Part shown: positions 1-9,031 of the stretch, one piece after another
Layout of the letters: each line of letters opens with the position of its first letter
Numbering within the stretch: the first letter of the stretch is position 1
DNA from: Cyanobacteria bacterium OH_CBB_238
GTDB taxonomy: Bacteria > Cyanobacteriota > Vampirovibrionia > Gastranaerophilales > Gastranaerophilaceae
Length of the DNA: 54,660 bases
NCBI GenBank assembly: GCA_023409995.1
Contig: JAEYQN010000197.1
Span: 1 to 54,660, forward strand
Reading direction: 5' to 3'
Notes under the pieces: model-generated
Seen by the model: only the letters and a program-made list of their open reading frames with translations
Databases searched by the model: none
Told to the model about the DNA's origin: nothing
Translations under genes and position numbers: made by a program

Positions 1-282
1 ATATATGTATAACCGTTGTCTGGTTTATGTTCTCTCTTTATTCCTCGTACTACAATAAAGTAAAATAGATATAAGAAATTGCTATTTAGTATCTAAAAAA
101 TATATATTTGCTTAATAAAAATACACACTTAAGTCTTCCTTTTTATCAAAAGCAGTAATAGCTTGATAAAATTACTGTTATGGTTTTAATAAACTATTTA
201 TTACTTAGTTAAGAATTGTTTAATCATAAAGAAATAAAGATATTTGCTGATAAAATAATATGGTTGAGTTAATGATTTAAAC
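1..282. other. AT-rich intergenic region at window edge
   Basis: No ORF with recognisable coding character and no RNA gene could be seen here. The stretch is very AT-rich and precedes the histidine-kinase operon, so it probably holds that operon's promoter. I could not settle on one -35/-10 pair. Confidence 0.4.
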
Positions 283-2370
283 ATGATGAATAAGATTCTT
301 TTAATTTCAGATAATAAAAAACAGGTATCAAAGATTGATCAAATTCTAAATAAACATAGTGAAAAATTGATTGCTTTAGATTTGGAAGAAGATATTTTTC
401 GCACGATAAAAAATATAGAATTAGATGCGGTTATTCTTGATTTGACAAGTAATAAGTTGGATATTGGGGCTATTTGCAGAAGAATAAAACTTCAAACTCA
501 AGCTAAAAATCTTCAAATCATCTTAATTCTTAAGCAAAAATCTATTGACTCTGAACTTTTGAAATATGCAAATTCATATCTTTTTGATCCAATTGATAAT
601 GAATTATTGGTTGCTACAATTAATTCTTCAATACAATCAAAAAACTCCCTTGAAACATTGTCTAAAAATAATATAGATCTTGCCAAAAGTCTTTATCAAC
701 TTAATGTTTTGTATAATACAAGTACTCAATTGGCAGGCTCTTTAGATAAAACAAAACTTATAGATATTATGATGGATGGTTTGGAAAAGAGCTTAAGTTT
801 TTCTCTTTGTTATTCTCTTGTGTTTAATGACCCTACAGATATAACCTTGATAATTAATTCTTTACATCCTATTTCTAGCAGATTAGAAGATGCAATTAAG
901 CTAAGGGCTATTTTAAGTTATAAGACACTATTTTCTATAAATCCTGCTGTTGCTGATATTAAAGTTATAAAAAATGTAAAACATCAATTTGAAGAATATG
1001 ACTTAAATGTATTTTCTTATGATAATCTCTTTGCTCCGATAAATATAAAAGATAAATTTTTTGGAATTATTGAAGTTTTTAGAGCAAATGACTTTGGGCA
1101 AGAAGATACTACTTGCTTTCAAACTTTAGTAAAACAGGCGTCCTTACCTTTAGAAAGCGCGATTTTATATGAAGAAATCAAAGATACTAATATAAAATTG
1201 GAAAAATTAGAAAGATTGAAATCAGAATTTATTTCAATTGTGTCTCATGAGCTCAGAACTCCATTAACAGCCATAAAAAATTCCCTTGATATTGTATTAA
1301 GTGGTAAGGCGGGTGACATAAACCAAAATATGGAAAAATTTGTAGGTATGGCTAAGAGAAATGTTACGAGGTTATCTGCAATCATTAATGATCTTCTTGA
1401 TTTATCCAAGATTGAAGCAGGTAAAATGGAATTTCGCTTTGAAAAAGCAAATATTAATATTCCAATAGAATTTGTTAAAAACACATTTGAGAATTTGGCA
1501 AAAGAGAAAAATATAGAATTGCAATTAAATCTTGAAAAAGATCTTGACCATGTTTATATAGACGCTCAAAGAATAGAACAGGTTCTTACAAATCTAGTTT
1601 CTAATGCAATAAAATTTACACCGGAGGATGGTAAGATTTCTATTTCAACATCTAAAATATCGCGAGAAGAGATAATAAAAATAGAATTCTTTTCAGAGAC
1701 ACCAAAGTATTTAAGTAAAGAGTATGTGAAAATAGAAGTTGCTGATAGTGGTATTGGTATTGCTCATGAAGATATAAATAAGGTTTTTAATAAGTTTGAA
1801 CAAATAGAAAATTCACTTAGTAGAAAAATAGGAGGTACAGGATTAGGACTGCCTATTGCTAAGCAGTTAATGGAAACGCATAGGGGTTTAATATGGCTTG
1901 AAAGTGAAATTAACATAGGTTCTAGATTTTCTCTTGCCATTCCTGTTTTGAATGATGAAGAAACATTTATTATGCAAATGGGACAGGATATTTCAAAAGC
2001 TAAACAAAACCATACAACTTTAGCATTAATTGCTTTGAGGGAAAATGCCTTATATAAGACGTCATTTATTGATAAAATAATTTCTGATGGTGTGATAAGA
2101 AAAACATCGAGCTCAAGAGATTTTTCATTTGTTAATGAAGATCAACGTTTTTATTTCTTCTACTCAATAGATATTGATTCGTATGCTCTTGACTTCATGA
2201 AAAAAAAGTTAGAAGGGTATCTAAGGCAAGGTGGAAAAGAAGCAAAAGAATGTGTTATATTGTATTCAACGGCTCTTTATCCTAACGATGCATTGAGTGC
2301 TGAGGAACTTATAAAAAAAGCAAAAGTATCTTTTAAAGAGGTAGATAATGAAGAAAATATTAATAGTTGA
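283..2370 (+). CDS. Sensor histidine kinase with degenerate N-terminal receiver, GAF-like and C-terminal GGDEF-like regions
   Basis: Predicted cytoplasmic histidine kinase of 695 aa with no membrane segment. Residues about 3-115 look like a receiver (DAVILDL with D53), but the usual Lys-Pro near the end is replaced by FDP, so it is probably a degenerate receiver. Residues about 150-300 fit a GAF-type sensor fold. The HisKA box is SHELRTPL with phospho-acceptor H322. The ATPase has the N box (NLVSNAIKF), G1 (DSGIGI) and G2 (GGTGLGL). The last 120 residues end in YPNDALSAEELIKKAK, which resembles the end of a GGDEF domain without its catalytic motif. It overlaps the next gene, a lone receiver, by 23 nt, which is its likely phosphotransfer partner. 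Two consecutive ATGs open the gene; the first was used. The signal sensed is unknown. Confidence 0.9.
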   Translation: MMNKILLISDNKKQVSKIDQILNKHSEKLIALDLEEDIFRTIKNIELDAVILDLTSNKLDIGAICRRIKLQTQAKNLQIILILKQKSIDSELLKYANSYLFDPIDNELLVATINSSIQSKNSLETLSKNNIDLAKSLYQLNVLYNTSTQLAGSLDKTKLIDIMMDGLEKSLSFSLCYSLVFNDPTDITLIINSLHPISSRLEDAIKLRAILSYKTLFSINPAVADIKVIKNVKHQFEEYDLNVFSYDNLFAPINIKDKFFGIIEVFRANDFGQEDTTCFQTLVKQASLPLESAILYEEIKDTNIKLEKLERLKSEFISIVSHELRTPLTAIKNSLDIVLSGKAGDINQNMEKFVGMAKRNVTRLSAIINDLLDLSKIEAGKMEFRFEKANINIPIEFVKNTFENLAKEKNIELQLNLEKDLDHVYIDAQRIEQVLTNLVSNAIKFTPEDGKISISTSKISREEIIKIEFFSETPKYLSKEYVKIEVADSGIGIAHEDINKVFNKFEQIENSLSRKIGGTGLGLPIAKQLMETHRGLIWLESEINIGSRFSLAIPVLNDEETFIMQMGQDISKAKQNHTTLALIALRENALYKTSFIDKIISDGVIRKTSSSRDFSFVNEDQRFYFFYSIDIDSYALDFMKKKLEGYLRQGGKEAKECVILYSTALYPNDALSAEELIKKAKVSFKEVDNEENINS

Positions 2371-2713
2371 TGATGAACAGGATATAGTAGAAACATTGCA
2401 GTTTATTCTTGAAGCTGAAGGTTTTGAGTGTCATAGTGCTTATGATGGTGAAACGGGATTAAACATTGCTAAAGAAATAAAACCTGATTTAATAATTTTG
2501 GATGTGATGATGCCTAAAATTAATGGGTATAAAATAAGTCGACTACTTAAATATGATAATAAATACAAGGATATTCCAATAATTATGATTACGGCTCGTT
2601 CTCAGGATGAAGATAAAGTTATTGGTGAAGAAACTGGAGCAAATGAATATATAACAAAGCCGTTTGAAATTGATTTTGTTGTTAGCCGAGTTAAAAGCTA
2701 TTTGGGAAACTAG
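2348..2713 (+). CDS. Single-domain response regulator (CheY-like receiver)
   Basis: A 121-aa stand-alone receiver domain. The acidic pocket is D8/D9, the phospho-acceptor is D52 (LIILDVMMP), the conserved Thr is T82 (MITAR) and the conserved Lys is K104 (TKPF), so every switch residue is present. There is no output domain, so it should act by protein-protein contact. The start lies inside the 3' end of the kinase gene and follows an AGAGGT ribosome-binding site at about 2336-2341, which argues for translational coupling. Its neighbours suggest it receives phosphate from the upstream kinase and acts on the downstream GspE/PilB-like protein. That partnership is inference from gene order. Confidence 0.93.
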   Translation: MKKILIVDDEQDIVETLQFILEAEGFECHSAYDGETGLNIAKEIKPDLIILDVMMPKINGYKISRLLKYDNKYKDIPIIMITARSQDEDKVIGEETGANEYITKPFEIDFVVSRVKSYLGN

Positions 2714-2714
2714 A

Positions 2715-4097
2715 ATGGAATTTGTTAGCAATAAAACTCTTGAAAAGCTTAAATATGACCTCGTGAGAGATTCTCTAGTTAGTTTTGAAGACTTAGAGAA
2801 AGCTCAAGAAATTGCTTCTGCACAAAATGTTAACATTGGTCAAGTTTTAATTAGTTCTGGGTTGTTGTCAGAGAGTAAGCTGTTGAAGTTTTTGGAATCG
2901 AAGCTTCATATTCCTTATGTTGATCTTAAAGACTATGCTTTAGATACTAAATGCCTGGAACATATAAGCTTTAATGATGCTAATAAATATAAAATAATTC
3001 CTTTATTTAAAATAGAAAATGTCTTAACGGTTGCAATGGCTGACCCCTTAGACTTATTTGCTATTGATAAAATTGTTGAAAAAACAGGATGTGATATTGA
3101 ACCTGTTATATCCACAGAGTCTCTTGTTTTATCTAAAATTGAAGAGTATTACAAAAATGATAGTTCGGTTGGCCAAATATTTATTGATGATAGTCAGACC
3201 AAATATGATTGGCGAGAAGAGTTGCACTCTGATAGTCTTTCAGACGAACATATACAGTTACTAATAAGGGCAATATTAAAGCAGGCTATATCAGAAGGAG
3301 TTCACGAATTATTTTTTGAGCATGTCCCTAATGGCTTAAGTGTAAATTTTAGAAATAACTCTCAAGTTACTCCAACCGGACAAATACCTGCTCTTTTGAT
3401 ATCTCCATTTATATCAAAATTGAAAGTTTTATCCTCTTTGGATCCGAATGTTAGTGAGCTTCCTCAATTGGGTAAGTTAATTTTTAAACTTGATGAAACC
3501 ACTTTAGTTGCCAGTATTTCGGCATTTCCTACTATACAAGGAGAACGTATTTCTTTAAAAATTTATAAGCCGCCACGACGACTTTCTCAGATAGGATTTT
3601 CAGAGACGCAAATTAGTATTATAAAAAATTCAGTAGAGACTCCCGGAATTGTCCTTGTTTGTGGTTCTTCCCTTAGTGGGAAAACACATATTATCTATTC
3701 ATTGCTGTCAGAAATTGCTTCGGCGGATAAAAACATAATGACAATTGAATCTATTGCAAAGTATAATCTTGAATATGTGCACCAAAGTGAACTCAATGAA
3801 AATATTGGATTTAATATAGACAAAGCTATGCGCTTTATAGAGTTTCAATCTCCTGATCTAATTTATTTTGAAGGAATTACTACAAAAGAAGGTCTAGACT
3901 ATTTTAGTTCATTGGTTTTCAAGAATAGAACATTAATAACAGAATTTTTAACAGACAATATGGCTGACTTGAATAAAAAGCTTTCATATAATGATTTTGC
4001 TATGTTTAAACCATTAATAAATTGTTTGATTTTTATACACAGTAAAGATAGTATAGAAGTCTTTGATAGAAATGATCTTAGTAAATATCTGTCCTAG
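2715..4097 (+). CDS. Divergent GspE/PilB-type (type II secretion/type IV pilus) ATPase-like protein
   Basis: A protein of 460 aa from the ATG at 2715, one base after the stop of the receiver gene. A longer reading from 2664 would overlap the receiver by 50 nt and is less likely. Residues about 20-147 match the GspE/MshE N-terminal domain (IGQVLISSGLLSESKLLKFL, then a PLDLFAIDKI segment). Residues about 180-460 follow the secretion-ATPase core: Walker A is GSSLSGKT (317-324), the Asp box is reduced to NIMTIES, and the Walker B region is SPDLIYFEGI with E386. Canonical PilB is about 550-570 aa and carries a tetracysteine zinc loop and a VGEIRD motif. Both are missing or altered here, so ATP hydrolysis may be weakened or lost. 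It could be a regulatory paralogue of PilB rather than the motor. Confidence 0.75.
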   Translation: MEFVSNKTLEKLKYDLVRDSLVSFEDLEKAQEIASAQNVNIGQVLISSGLLSESKLLKFLESKLHIPYVDLKDYALDTKCLEHISFNDANKYKIIPLFKIENVLTVAMADPLDLFAIDKIVEKTGCDIEPVISTESLVLSKIEEYYKNDSSVGQIFIDDSQTKYDWREELHSDSLSDEHIQLLIRAILKQAISEGVHELFFEHVPNGLSVNFRNNSQVTPTGQIPALLISPFISKLKVLSSLDPNVSELPQLGKLIFKLDETTLVASISAFPTIQGERISLKIYKPPRRLSQIGFSETQISIIKNSVETPGIVLVCGSSLSGKTHIIYSLLSEIASADKNIMTIESIAKYNLEYVHQSELNENIGFNIDKAMRFIEFQSPDLIYFEGITTKEGLDYFSSLVFKNRTLITEFLTDNMADLNKKLSYNDFAMFKPLINCLIFIHSKDSIEVFDRNDLSKYLS

Positions 4098-4103
4098 AAG
4101 GAG

Positions 4104-4775
4104 CTATTTACTGATTGCATCCAATATTTCTTCTTCAGTATCAACAATAGAAAATAGATTTTCGGGATCCGACCTTAATAACTTTGACTCGTATAATTTA
4201 TTATATTGTTTTTCTAGTCCAGAAAAGAATTCTTTTCCTACCAGAATAATTTTTTTTGCAGGTTGATCTTTTGATTTGTATTCGTTCTTTTGTATTAATG
4301 ATACAGCTTCTTGTATGGTTGTTGCACTTCCTGGGAAAATGACAAAAGTGTCTGCTGTTTTAGTAAATTTATTTATCCTCTCTTCTTCAGACTTTGCTTT
4401 TCCGATAGGTATACAGTTCTCAAGATCTTCATCTCCCCAAGCCGGCTCCATTACTATTGCTAAATTTTGGATTGGTTGTCCTTTTTCTGTATCTTTTTTA
4501 GAATACGTTTTAGCTGAGTCATATGCGGCTCCCATTATTCCATTTGAACCGCAGCCAGTTACGATATTATGGCCTGATTTAATTAAGTCTTTTGTTGTTT
4601 TTGAACATAGATCCATAGAGTTTAAAATTGCATCAGTTTGTTTTGAGCTTCCAAGAATTGCAACTGTTTTCCCCCTATTTTCTTGTGTCGTGTATTTTTT
4701 GTCTAAATAAGGTACATTTGCAAAGCCGGTGGAATTTCCGCTAAATGAAACCAAGTTAATTTTATTAATAATCAT
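4104..4775 (-). CDS. LOG/TIGR00725-like Rossmann protein with N-terminal F-x-G patch
   Basis: A 223-aa protein related to the LOG (cytokinin-riboside phosphoribohydrolase, 'lysine decarboxylase-like') superfamily. After a 30-residue leader, residues about 33-45 (TVAILGSSKQTDA) form the first Rossmann strand, GCGSNGIMGAAYDSA is the glycine-rich phosphate-binding loop, and FPGSATTIQEAVSLI stands where LOG proteins have PGGxGTxxE. The Gly-Gly is altered and the Glu is kept. Nucleotide hydrolase activity is therefore possible but unproven. The N-terminus carries LVSFSGN, one of a recurrent set of F-x-G patches in this window. A GGAG site lies 5 nt upstream of the ATG. It converges on the PilB-like gene with 6 nt between stops. 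Confidence 0.75.
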   Translation of the reverse strand: MIINKINLVSFSGNSTGFANVPYLDKKYTTQENRGKTVAILGSSKQTDAILNSMDLCSKTTKDLIKSGHNIVTGCGSNGIMGAAYDSAKTYSKKDTEKGQPIQNLAIVMEPAWGDEDLENCIPIGKAKSEEERINKFTKTADTFVIFPGSATTIQEAVSLIQKNEYKSKDQPAKKIILVGKEFFSGLEKQYNKLYESKLLRSDPENLFSIVDTEEEILDAISK

Positions 4776-4872
4776 CTCTTCTCCAAATAAGTATAAAGTA
4801 GTTATCTTATAAAATGAAATGATTTTAATTTGCTATAAAATAATGTTTAAATATCTTTTTATTTACAAAACT

Positions 4873-6684
4873 TTATTCTGCCAATTTTATTTTTGATAGT
4901 TCTATTATTTGGTGGAAGTTAGGATGTTTCTCTGATAATTCTTCAAAAGTTCCGACATCAACCAATTGACCTTCATGTAAGTAAATTATCCTATCGCAAT
5001 TTTTAAGGGTGCTTATTCTGTGAGCAATTGCGATTATTGTTTTATCCCCCTTTAAATGTGCCAATGTTGTGGTAAGTTCATTTTCTATTTTTACATCAAG
5101 GGAAGATGTTGCCTCGTCTAAAATTAAGATTTCAGGATTTCTATATAAAGCTCTTGCTATTCCTATTCTTTGTTTTTGCCCATGAGACAGTCCGGTGCCG
5201 TCTTGGTTCATTTTTGTATTAATGCCATTTGGCATTTCCATAATCTGTTCATATAGTTGAGCTTTTTTTAATGCTTCAATTACTTTATTTTCTTCAATTT
5301 CTTTTTCTTCTATACCCCATGCAACATTGCTAAAAATGCTTCCACCAATAGTATTTATTGTTTGTGATACATAACCTATAAGATTTTGAAATGTTCGCAT
5401 ATTTTTGCTGGTAAGCTTTATTCCGTCAACTATAATTTCACCCTTAGGCAGTAAAAGTCCCATGACGATATCTGCCAATGTTGTTTTTCCAGCTCCAGAA
5501 AGGCCGATAATTCCTATAAACTCACCTTTTCTTATCTCTAAATTTATATCATGCAAAACAGCATGCTCTTTATCATAAGAATATGAAATATGCTGCAATT
5601 CAATTGTTTTATTAAAGGGCATTCTTTCTTTTGTAGGTTCACTTATGATTGGGTCGTATTTTTTGTATTGGTCATATACTTCAATTAATTTATCAAGGTA
5701 TTCTTTATAAATATTTATATAGTTAATGCACATTTGGCTTTTATATATAAGAGGAGCCATTCTGTACAATGAAATTGCAACAACACCAAATGCTATCATT
5801 ATTTTTGTCGGGTCCCCACTATATTGGGTAAAAATTCCTACACAAAGAATTACCATAGTTAATACGAAGATGATTTCTATTACAAATTGAGGAATTATTG
5901 GAATTAGATTTAATTTCTCTGATAAAGGAATTAATTTTGCTGATATCTTTTTGTAGATACCATAGAAGAATGATTCACTGCCATTTATTTTGATGTCTTT
6001 TATGCAAGTCAGACTTGAAACTAAAGTATCGTAAGAGCCGCTCATTAGTTTATATTTTTCATCAGCAATTTCTTTCCCCTTTTTTCTAAATAGCCTGTTT
6101 TGGATAGATCCGGAAACGACAAAGAATATGACAGCTATAGTCGAATATAATGGTAATAAATATATTAACCACAAAAAGATTACGCTAACTACAATAGTAT
6201 TTGATATAAACGTTATTACTTTAAACACAAAACAATCAAAAACTTGATCTACGTTATTTGTAATTTGAAAGATTCGTTGTGAATTCGATTGTTGCAGGTT
6301 TTCCTCATAAGGCGCATATAAAAAATACTTCATGAGTTTTTTGTTTACGCTTAGAGCCCACTCTTTCATTATTCTATTTTGCCAGTACATGTTGAATATC
6401 ATGTAGATGTTTTTAAATAAAACAATTCCCACAAAAGCAAATCCAACAATGGTTAGTAAGTCATTGCTGTTGCTGATATTAAAATGTGTTCCAATCACCC
6501 TTAGGAAAGGATTAGTAACCATTTGTTTTGGGTTCATAATCAGTGCGATAAATGGAAATATTATGGTTACACTCAAAAAATCAAGAATGCTCGCCATAAA
6601 AGCTAATATAAGCATGTTAAATAGCTTTAGGTAATAGCCTTTTCCAAAGCGTTTTAAAAAATCTATAAATTGTATTAAAAACAT
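4873..6684 (-). CDS. PglK-like ABC transporter (fused membrane and ATPase domains), probable glycan/lipid flippase
   Basis: A 603-aa half-transporter. Residues about 20-320 form an ABC exporter membrane domain with about six hydrophobic segments (starts near 22, 40, 75, 155, 180 and 270). Residues about 360-600 form the ATPase: Walker A GLSGAGKT (394-401), signature LSHGQ (499-503, with His for the usual second Gly), Walker B ILILDEA (519-525) and H-loop IAHR. The GLSGAGKTTLADIVMGLL sequence and overall length resemble the PglK/WlaB family, which flips lipid-linked oligosaccharides. MsbA-like lipid export is the alternative. It is a single gene with no partner nearby; the glycan genes at 33451-37606 could supply its substrate. 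Confidence 0.82.
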   Translation of the reverse strand: MFLIQFIDFLKRFGKGYYLKLFNMLILAFMASILDFLSVTIIFPFIALIMNPKQMVTNPFLRVIGTHFNISNSNDLLTIVGFAFVGIVLFKNIYMIFNMYWQNRIMKEWALSVNKKLMKYFLYAPYEENLQQSNSQRIFQITNNVDQVFDCFVFKVITFISNTIVVSVIFLWLIYLLPLYSTIAVIFFVVSGSIQNRLFRKKGKEIADEKYKLMSGSYDTLVSSLTCIKDIKINGSESFFYGIYKKISAKLIPLSEKLNLIPIIPQFVIEIIFVLTMVILCVGIFTQYSGDPTKIMIAFGVVAISLYRMAPLIYKSQMCINYINIYKEYLDKLIEVYDQYKKYDPIISEPTKERMPFNKTIELQHISYSYDKEHAVLHDINLEIRKGEFIGIIGLSGAGKTTLADIVMGLLLPKGEIIVDGIKLTSKNMRTFQNLIGYVSQTINTIGGSIFSNVAWGIEEKEIEENKVIEALKKAQLYEQIMEMPNGINTKMNQDGTGLSHGQKQRIGIARALYRNPEILILDEATSSLDVKIENELTTTLAHLKGDKTIIAIAHRISTLKNCDRIIYLHEGQLVDVGTFEELSEKHPNFHQIIELSKIKLAE

Positions 6685-6741
6685 CTATTATTCTTCCTCG
6701 AAAACAGTATAGCACATCTATTTTTATGGATATTCATATAG

Positions 6742-7458
6742 CTATAGTAGATGTCTTTTTACAAATATATTGTCATCATTTTTAAGTTTAGTCATTAGGT
6801 TTAAAGTGGTTTCATTGCTCTCTTTTAGCCTTGATAATAATAATGCACATTTTTCTCTTATCGTATAGTCATTGAAAGAAGATGTTTGACTTAAAATATC
6901 TTCAAGATTTTTAGTTAGAGTAATTTTGTCTGATAATGATACTAGCGCTTCTAAATTCCAATATAGACTAAATGTTTTTTTGTTTAAGAGGTAGCTTTTT
7001 TTCAAGTTATAAATTTTGAGTTCTTCAAGAGACATAAAAATTTTTTTGTATAGTTCTTCAATTATATAAATTTTATTATCAATATATTCGATAATTTCTA
7101 CAGCATTCCTCGAGACCGAAGGATTAATATCTGTAATGGCACTCAGTAAAAATTCAATTATTTCTGATTGTTGAAAGAAGATTTTATAATTATTTTGTCT
7201 TATTAATTCATTTATTTTGAATGAAGCAGCTTCTCTTATAGGACCACCTTTTCCAACAAGATTTAAAGCAAGTAGAAATGATTCCTCTTCATTGTTAACC
7301 TTGTTTATGTTTATAATGCTGAGCTGTTTTTTTATCTCATCGTTTGAAGATAATTCTTTAATTAATTCCTCATGAGAAAAATTTATTGTACAGTACTTGT
7401 AAGCTGTTTCGGTTAGTTCTATATTATTAGAGATGTATAATTCCCAATTATTTTTCAT
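6742..7458 (-). CDS. HEAT-repeat-like alpha-solenoid protein
   Basis: A 238-aa, strongly helical protein without signal peptide or membrane segment. Repeating amphipathic helix pairs of the type GPIREAASFKINELI, NPSVSRNAVEIIEYI and YTIREKCALLLSRL suggest HEAT or Armadillo-like repeats spanning about residues 60-238. Such proteins usually act as protein-binding scaffolds. No catalytic motif is visible. It ends with a repeat-like DDNIFVKRHLL, so the solenoid may lack a C-terminal cap. The ABC transporter follows it on the same strand after about 60 nt, but a functional link is not evident. Confidence 0.6.
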   Translation of the reverse strand: MKNNWELYISNNIELTETAYKYCTINFSHEELIKELSSNDEIKKQLSIININKVNNEEESFLLALNLVGKGGPIREAASFKINELIRQNNYKIFFQQSEIIEFLLSAITDINPSVSRNAVEIIEYIDNKIYIIEELYKKIFMSLEELKIYNLKKSYLLNKKTFSLYWNLEALVSLSDKITLTKNLEDILSQTSSFNDYTIREKCALLLSRLKESNETTLNLMTKLKNDDNIFVKRHLL

Positions 7459-7581
7459 ATAACAAATATAGCATAATTGGGGATTAAAAAATTTATAAAA
7501 TTGGGTTTAATTGTTTGTAAGTGAAGTATGTAACTAAATAGAGTATAAAAAATGAAAACAAGTGAGAGAAAGGGTAAAAGG

Positions 7582-7752
7582 ATGAAAGACATAATTAATT
7601 TTTTTCAAGAAATTTTCATGATTAAAAAAGAAGAAACAATTTTTATTGGCTTATCTCAGTTCAAGACATCTAAAGTACCGATTGTACCTAAAAAACCACA
7701 GCCGAAAAAATCAGATGTTAAACTTTCAGATCTAATGAGACGTTCTGTATAG
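7582..7752 (+). CDS. Small basic protein of unknown function (56 aa) upstream of ybaB-recR
   Basis: Not recognised. From the ATG at 7582 the product is 56 aa: an N-terminal hydrophobic helix (INFFQEIFMIKK) and a Pro/Lys-rich linker (PKKPQPKKSD) ending in LSDLMRRSV. An in-frame ATG at 7552 would add 10 residues, but GAGAAAGGG at about 7566-7573 sits better for the later start. It lies 65 nt before ybaB on the same strand, in the place often held by dnaX. Function cannot be assigned. Confidence 0.55.
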   Translation: MKDIINFFQEIFMIKKEETIFIGLSQFKTSKVPIVPKKPQPKKSDVKLSDLMRRSV

Positions 7753-7817
7753 TGGCTTGTTCAAAAATATTAATTGCTTTATAATTTAGTAAATAGTTAT
7801 TATGGAGTAAATTAATT

Positions 7818-8150
7818 ATGAATATAGCTGGTATGATGAAGCAAGCACAACAAATGCAAAAAAAACTTCAAGATGCTCAGGCGGAGCTTGCAGATATTGA
7901 TGTTTCTGCTGAAGCTGGCAACGGTGCAGTGGCTGTTGTTTGTAATGGTCAAGGAAAATTTAAGTCAATAAAAATAAAGCCAGAGGCTATTAACCCTGAA
8001 GATCCATCTTCTGTTGATGAGGACACAATTGAAATGCTTGAAGATTTGATCACTACAGCAATGAACCAAGCAAATAGTGATGCATCGAAAAAAATGGAAT
8101 CGAAAATGAAAAGTATAACAGGTGGAATTAATATTCCCGGATTGTTCTAG
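7818..8150 (+). CDS. ybaB: YbaB/EbfC nucleoid-associated protein
   Basis: A 110-aa small DNA-binding protein of the YbaB/EbfC family, which forms a dimer that coats DNA. Family features are the N-terminal helix MMKQAQQMQKKLQDAQAEL, the central sheet with GAVAVVCNGQGKFKSIKI, and the C-terminal helix with LEDLITTAMNQA and a glycine-rich tail ending in NIPGLF. A GGAG site lies at about 7804. The gene is followed after 2 nt by recR, the standard ybaB-recR pair, so the two are co-translated. Length is typical of the family. Confidence 0.95.
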   Translation: MNIAGMMKQAQQMQKKLQDAQAELADIDVSAEAGNGAVAVVCNGQGKFKSIKIKPEAINPEDPSSVDEDTIEMLEDLITTAMNQANSDASKKMESKMKSITGGINIPGLF

Positions 8151-8152
8151 AG

Positions 8153-8752
8153 ATGCAATATACAAAACCACTTGCAAATTTAATTGAATTTTTTCAAAAA
8201 TTCCCGGGTATAGGGCCAAAATCAGCGCAACGCATGGCTTTTCATTTGTTAAAAATGCCATTACATGAAGTGGAGAAGTTCTCTCAAGTGTTGGTTGATG
8301 CAAAGCAAAATATTCATTATTGCGAAGTTTGTTTTAATATGTCTGCTTCTAATCCCTGTGAAATATGCCAAAGTACAAGAAGGGATAGAACAATAATTTG
8401 TGTAGTTGCTGAAACTAAAGACTTGATTGCCATAGAAAAAACAAGAGAATATCAAGGTTTATATCATGTGTTGCAAGGCGTTATGTCCCCTATAGATGGA
8501 ATAGGTGCTGAAGATATTAGGATAAAAGAGTTACTTCAGAGAATTGCTAAAGATGATGTTCAAGAAATAATATTAGCGCTTAATCCATCAGTTGAAGGCG
8601 AGGCAACCAGTTTATATCTTACAAAATTGATGAAGCCGTTCAATATTAAAATTTCAAGAATTGCCTTTGGGCTCCCAATAGGTTCTGATTTAGAATATGC
8701 TGATGAAATCACCTTGGCAAGAGCAATCGAAGGAAGACGACAAGTAGATTAA
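8153..8752 (+). CDS. recR: Recombination mediator RecR
   Basis: RecR helps load RecA at single-stranded gaps in the RecFOR pathway. The 199-aa product has the full family layout: an N-terminal helix-hairpin-helix (FPGIGPKSAQRMAFHLL, residues 17-33), a C4 zinc finger (C57, C60, C69, C72) and a Toprim domain from about residue 80 (ICVVAETKDLIAIEKT) to the C-terminal ARAIEGRRQVD. It starts 2 nt after ybaB. No residue expected for function is missing. Confidence 0.97.
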   Translation: MQYTKPLANLIEFFQKFPGIGPKSAQRMAFHLLKMPLHEVEKFSQVLVDAKQNIHYCEVCFNMSASNPCEICQSTRRDRTIICVVAETKDLIAIEKTREYQGLYHVLQGVMSPIDGIGAEDIRIKELLQRIAKDDVQEIILALNPSVEGEATSLYLTKLMKPFNIKISRIAFGLPIGSDLEYADEITLARAIEGRRQVD

Positions 8753-8775
8753 TAGATAAATGTTAGGAAGAAACC

Positions 8776-8952
8776 ATGGACAAAATTACAATTAGATCAG
8801 ACAGAGACTCAGACTATACATTCACCTACAAAGGAGAAGAGGTCGTTTTAAAGGCAAGAAGTATTTTGAGTATTGCTAATGGTCTTAGTGATGTTGTTTT
8901 ACCGACAACTACAATGAAAATAGCTAATAATTTGATAATAATCAAAGACTAG
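8776..8952 (+). CDS. 58-aa protein of unknown function downstream of recR
   Basis: A short ORF starting 23 nt after recR with a good AGGAAG site at 8765-8770 and ending just before a strong terminator, so it looks like the last gene of the ybaB-recR transcript. The 58-residue product is rich in alternating polar and hydrophobic residues (ITIRSDRD, YTFTYKGEEVVLKA, NNLIIIKD), which suggests a small beta fold. It has no cysteines and no signal peptide. Not recognised. Codon use matches the neighbours. Confidence 0.7.
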   Translation: MDKITIRSDRDSDYTFTYKGEEVVLKARSILSIANGLSDVVLPTTTMKIANNLIIIKD

Positions 8953-8975
8953 TATTCATATTTAATAGTATAAAT

Positions 8976-9006
8976 AATCGGCGAATTAGTTCGCCGATTT
9001 TGTGTT
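8976..9006 (+). terminator. Rho-independent terminator of the ybaB-recR operon
   Basis: A perfect 10-bp stem (8976-8985 with 8990-8999, AATCGGCGAA and its complement) with loop TTAG, followed by a T-rich stretch. It lies 23 nt after the stop of the 58-aa gene. Confidence 0.9.
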
Positions 9007-9031
9007 TTTCTTATGTAATAGTAAAGACTAA

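Noticed and set aside
4276..4710. Plus-strand ORF opposite the LOG-like gene
   Set aside because: The minus-strand protein has Rossmann motifs and a good ribosome-binding site; the plus frame is a shadow.
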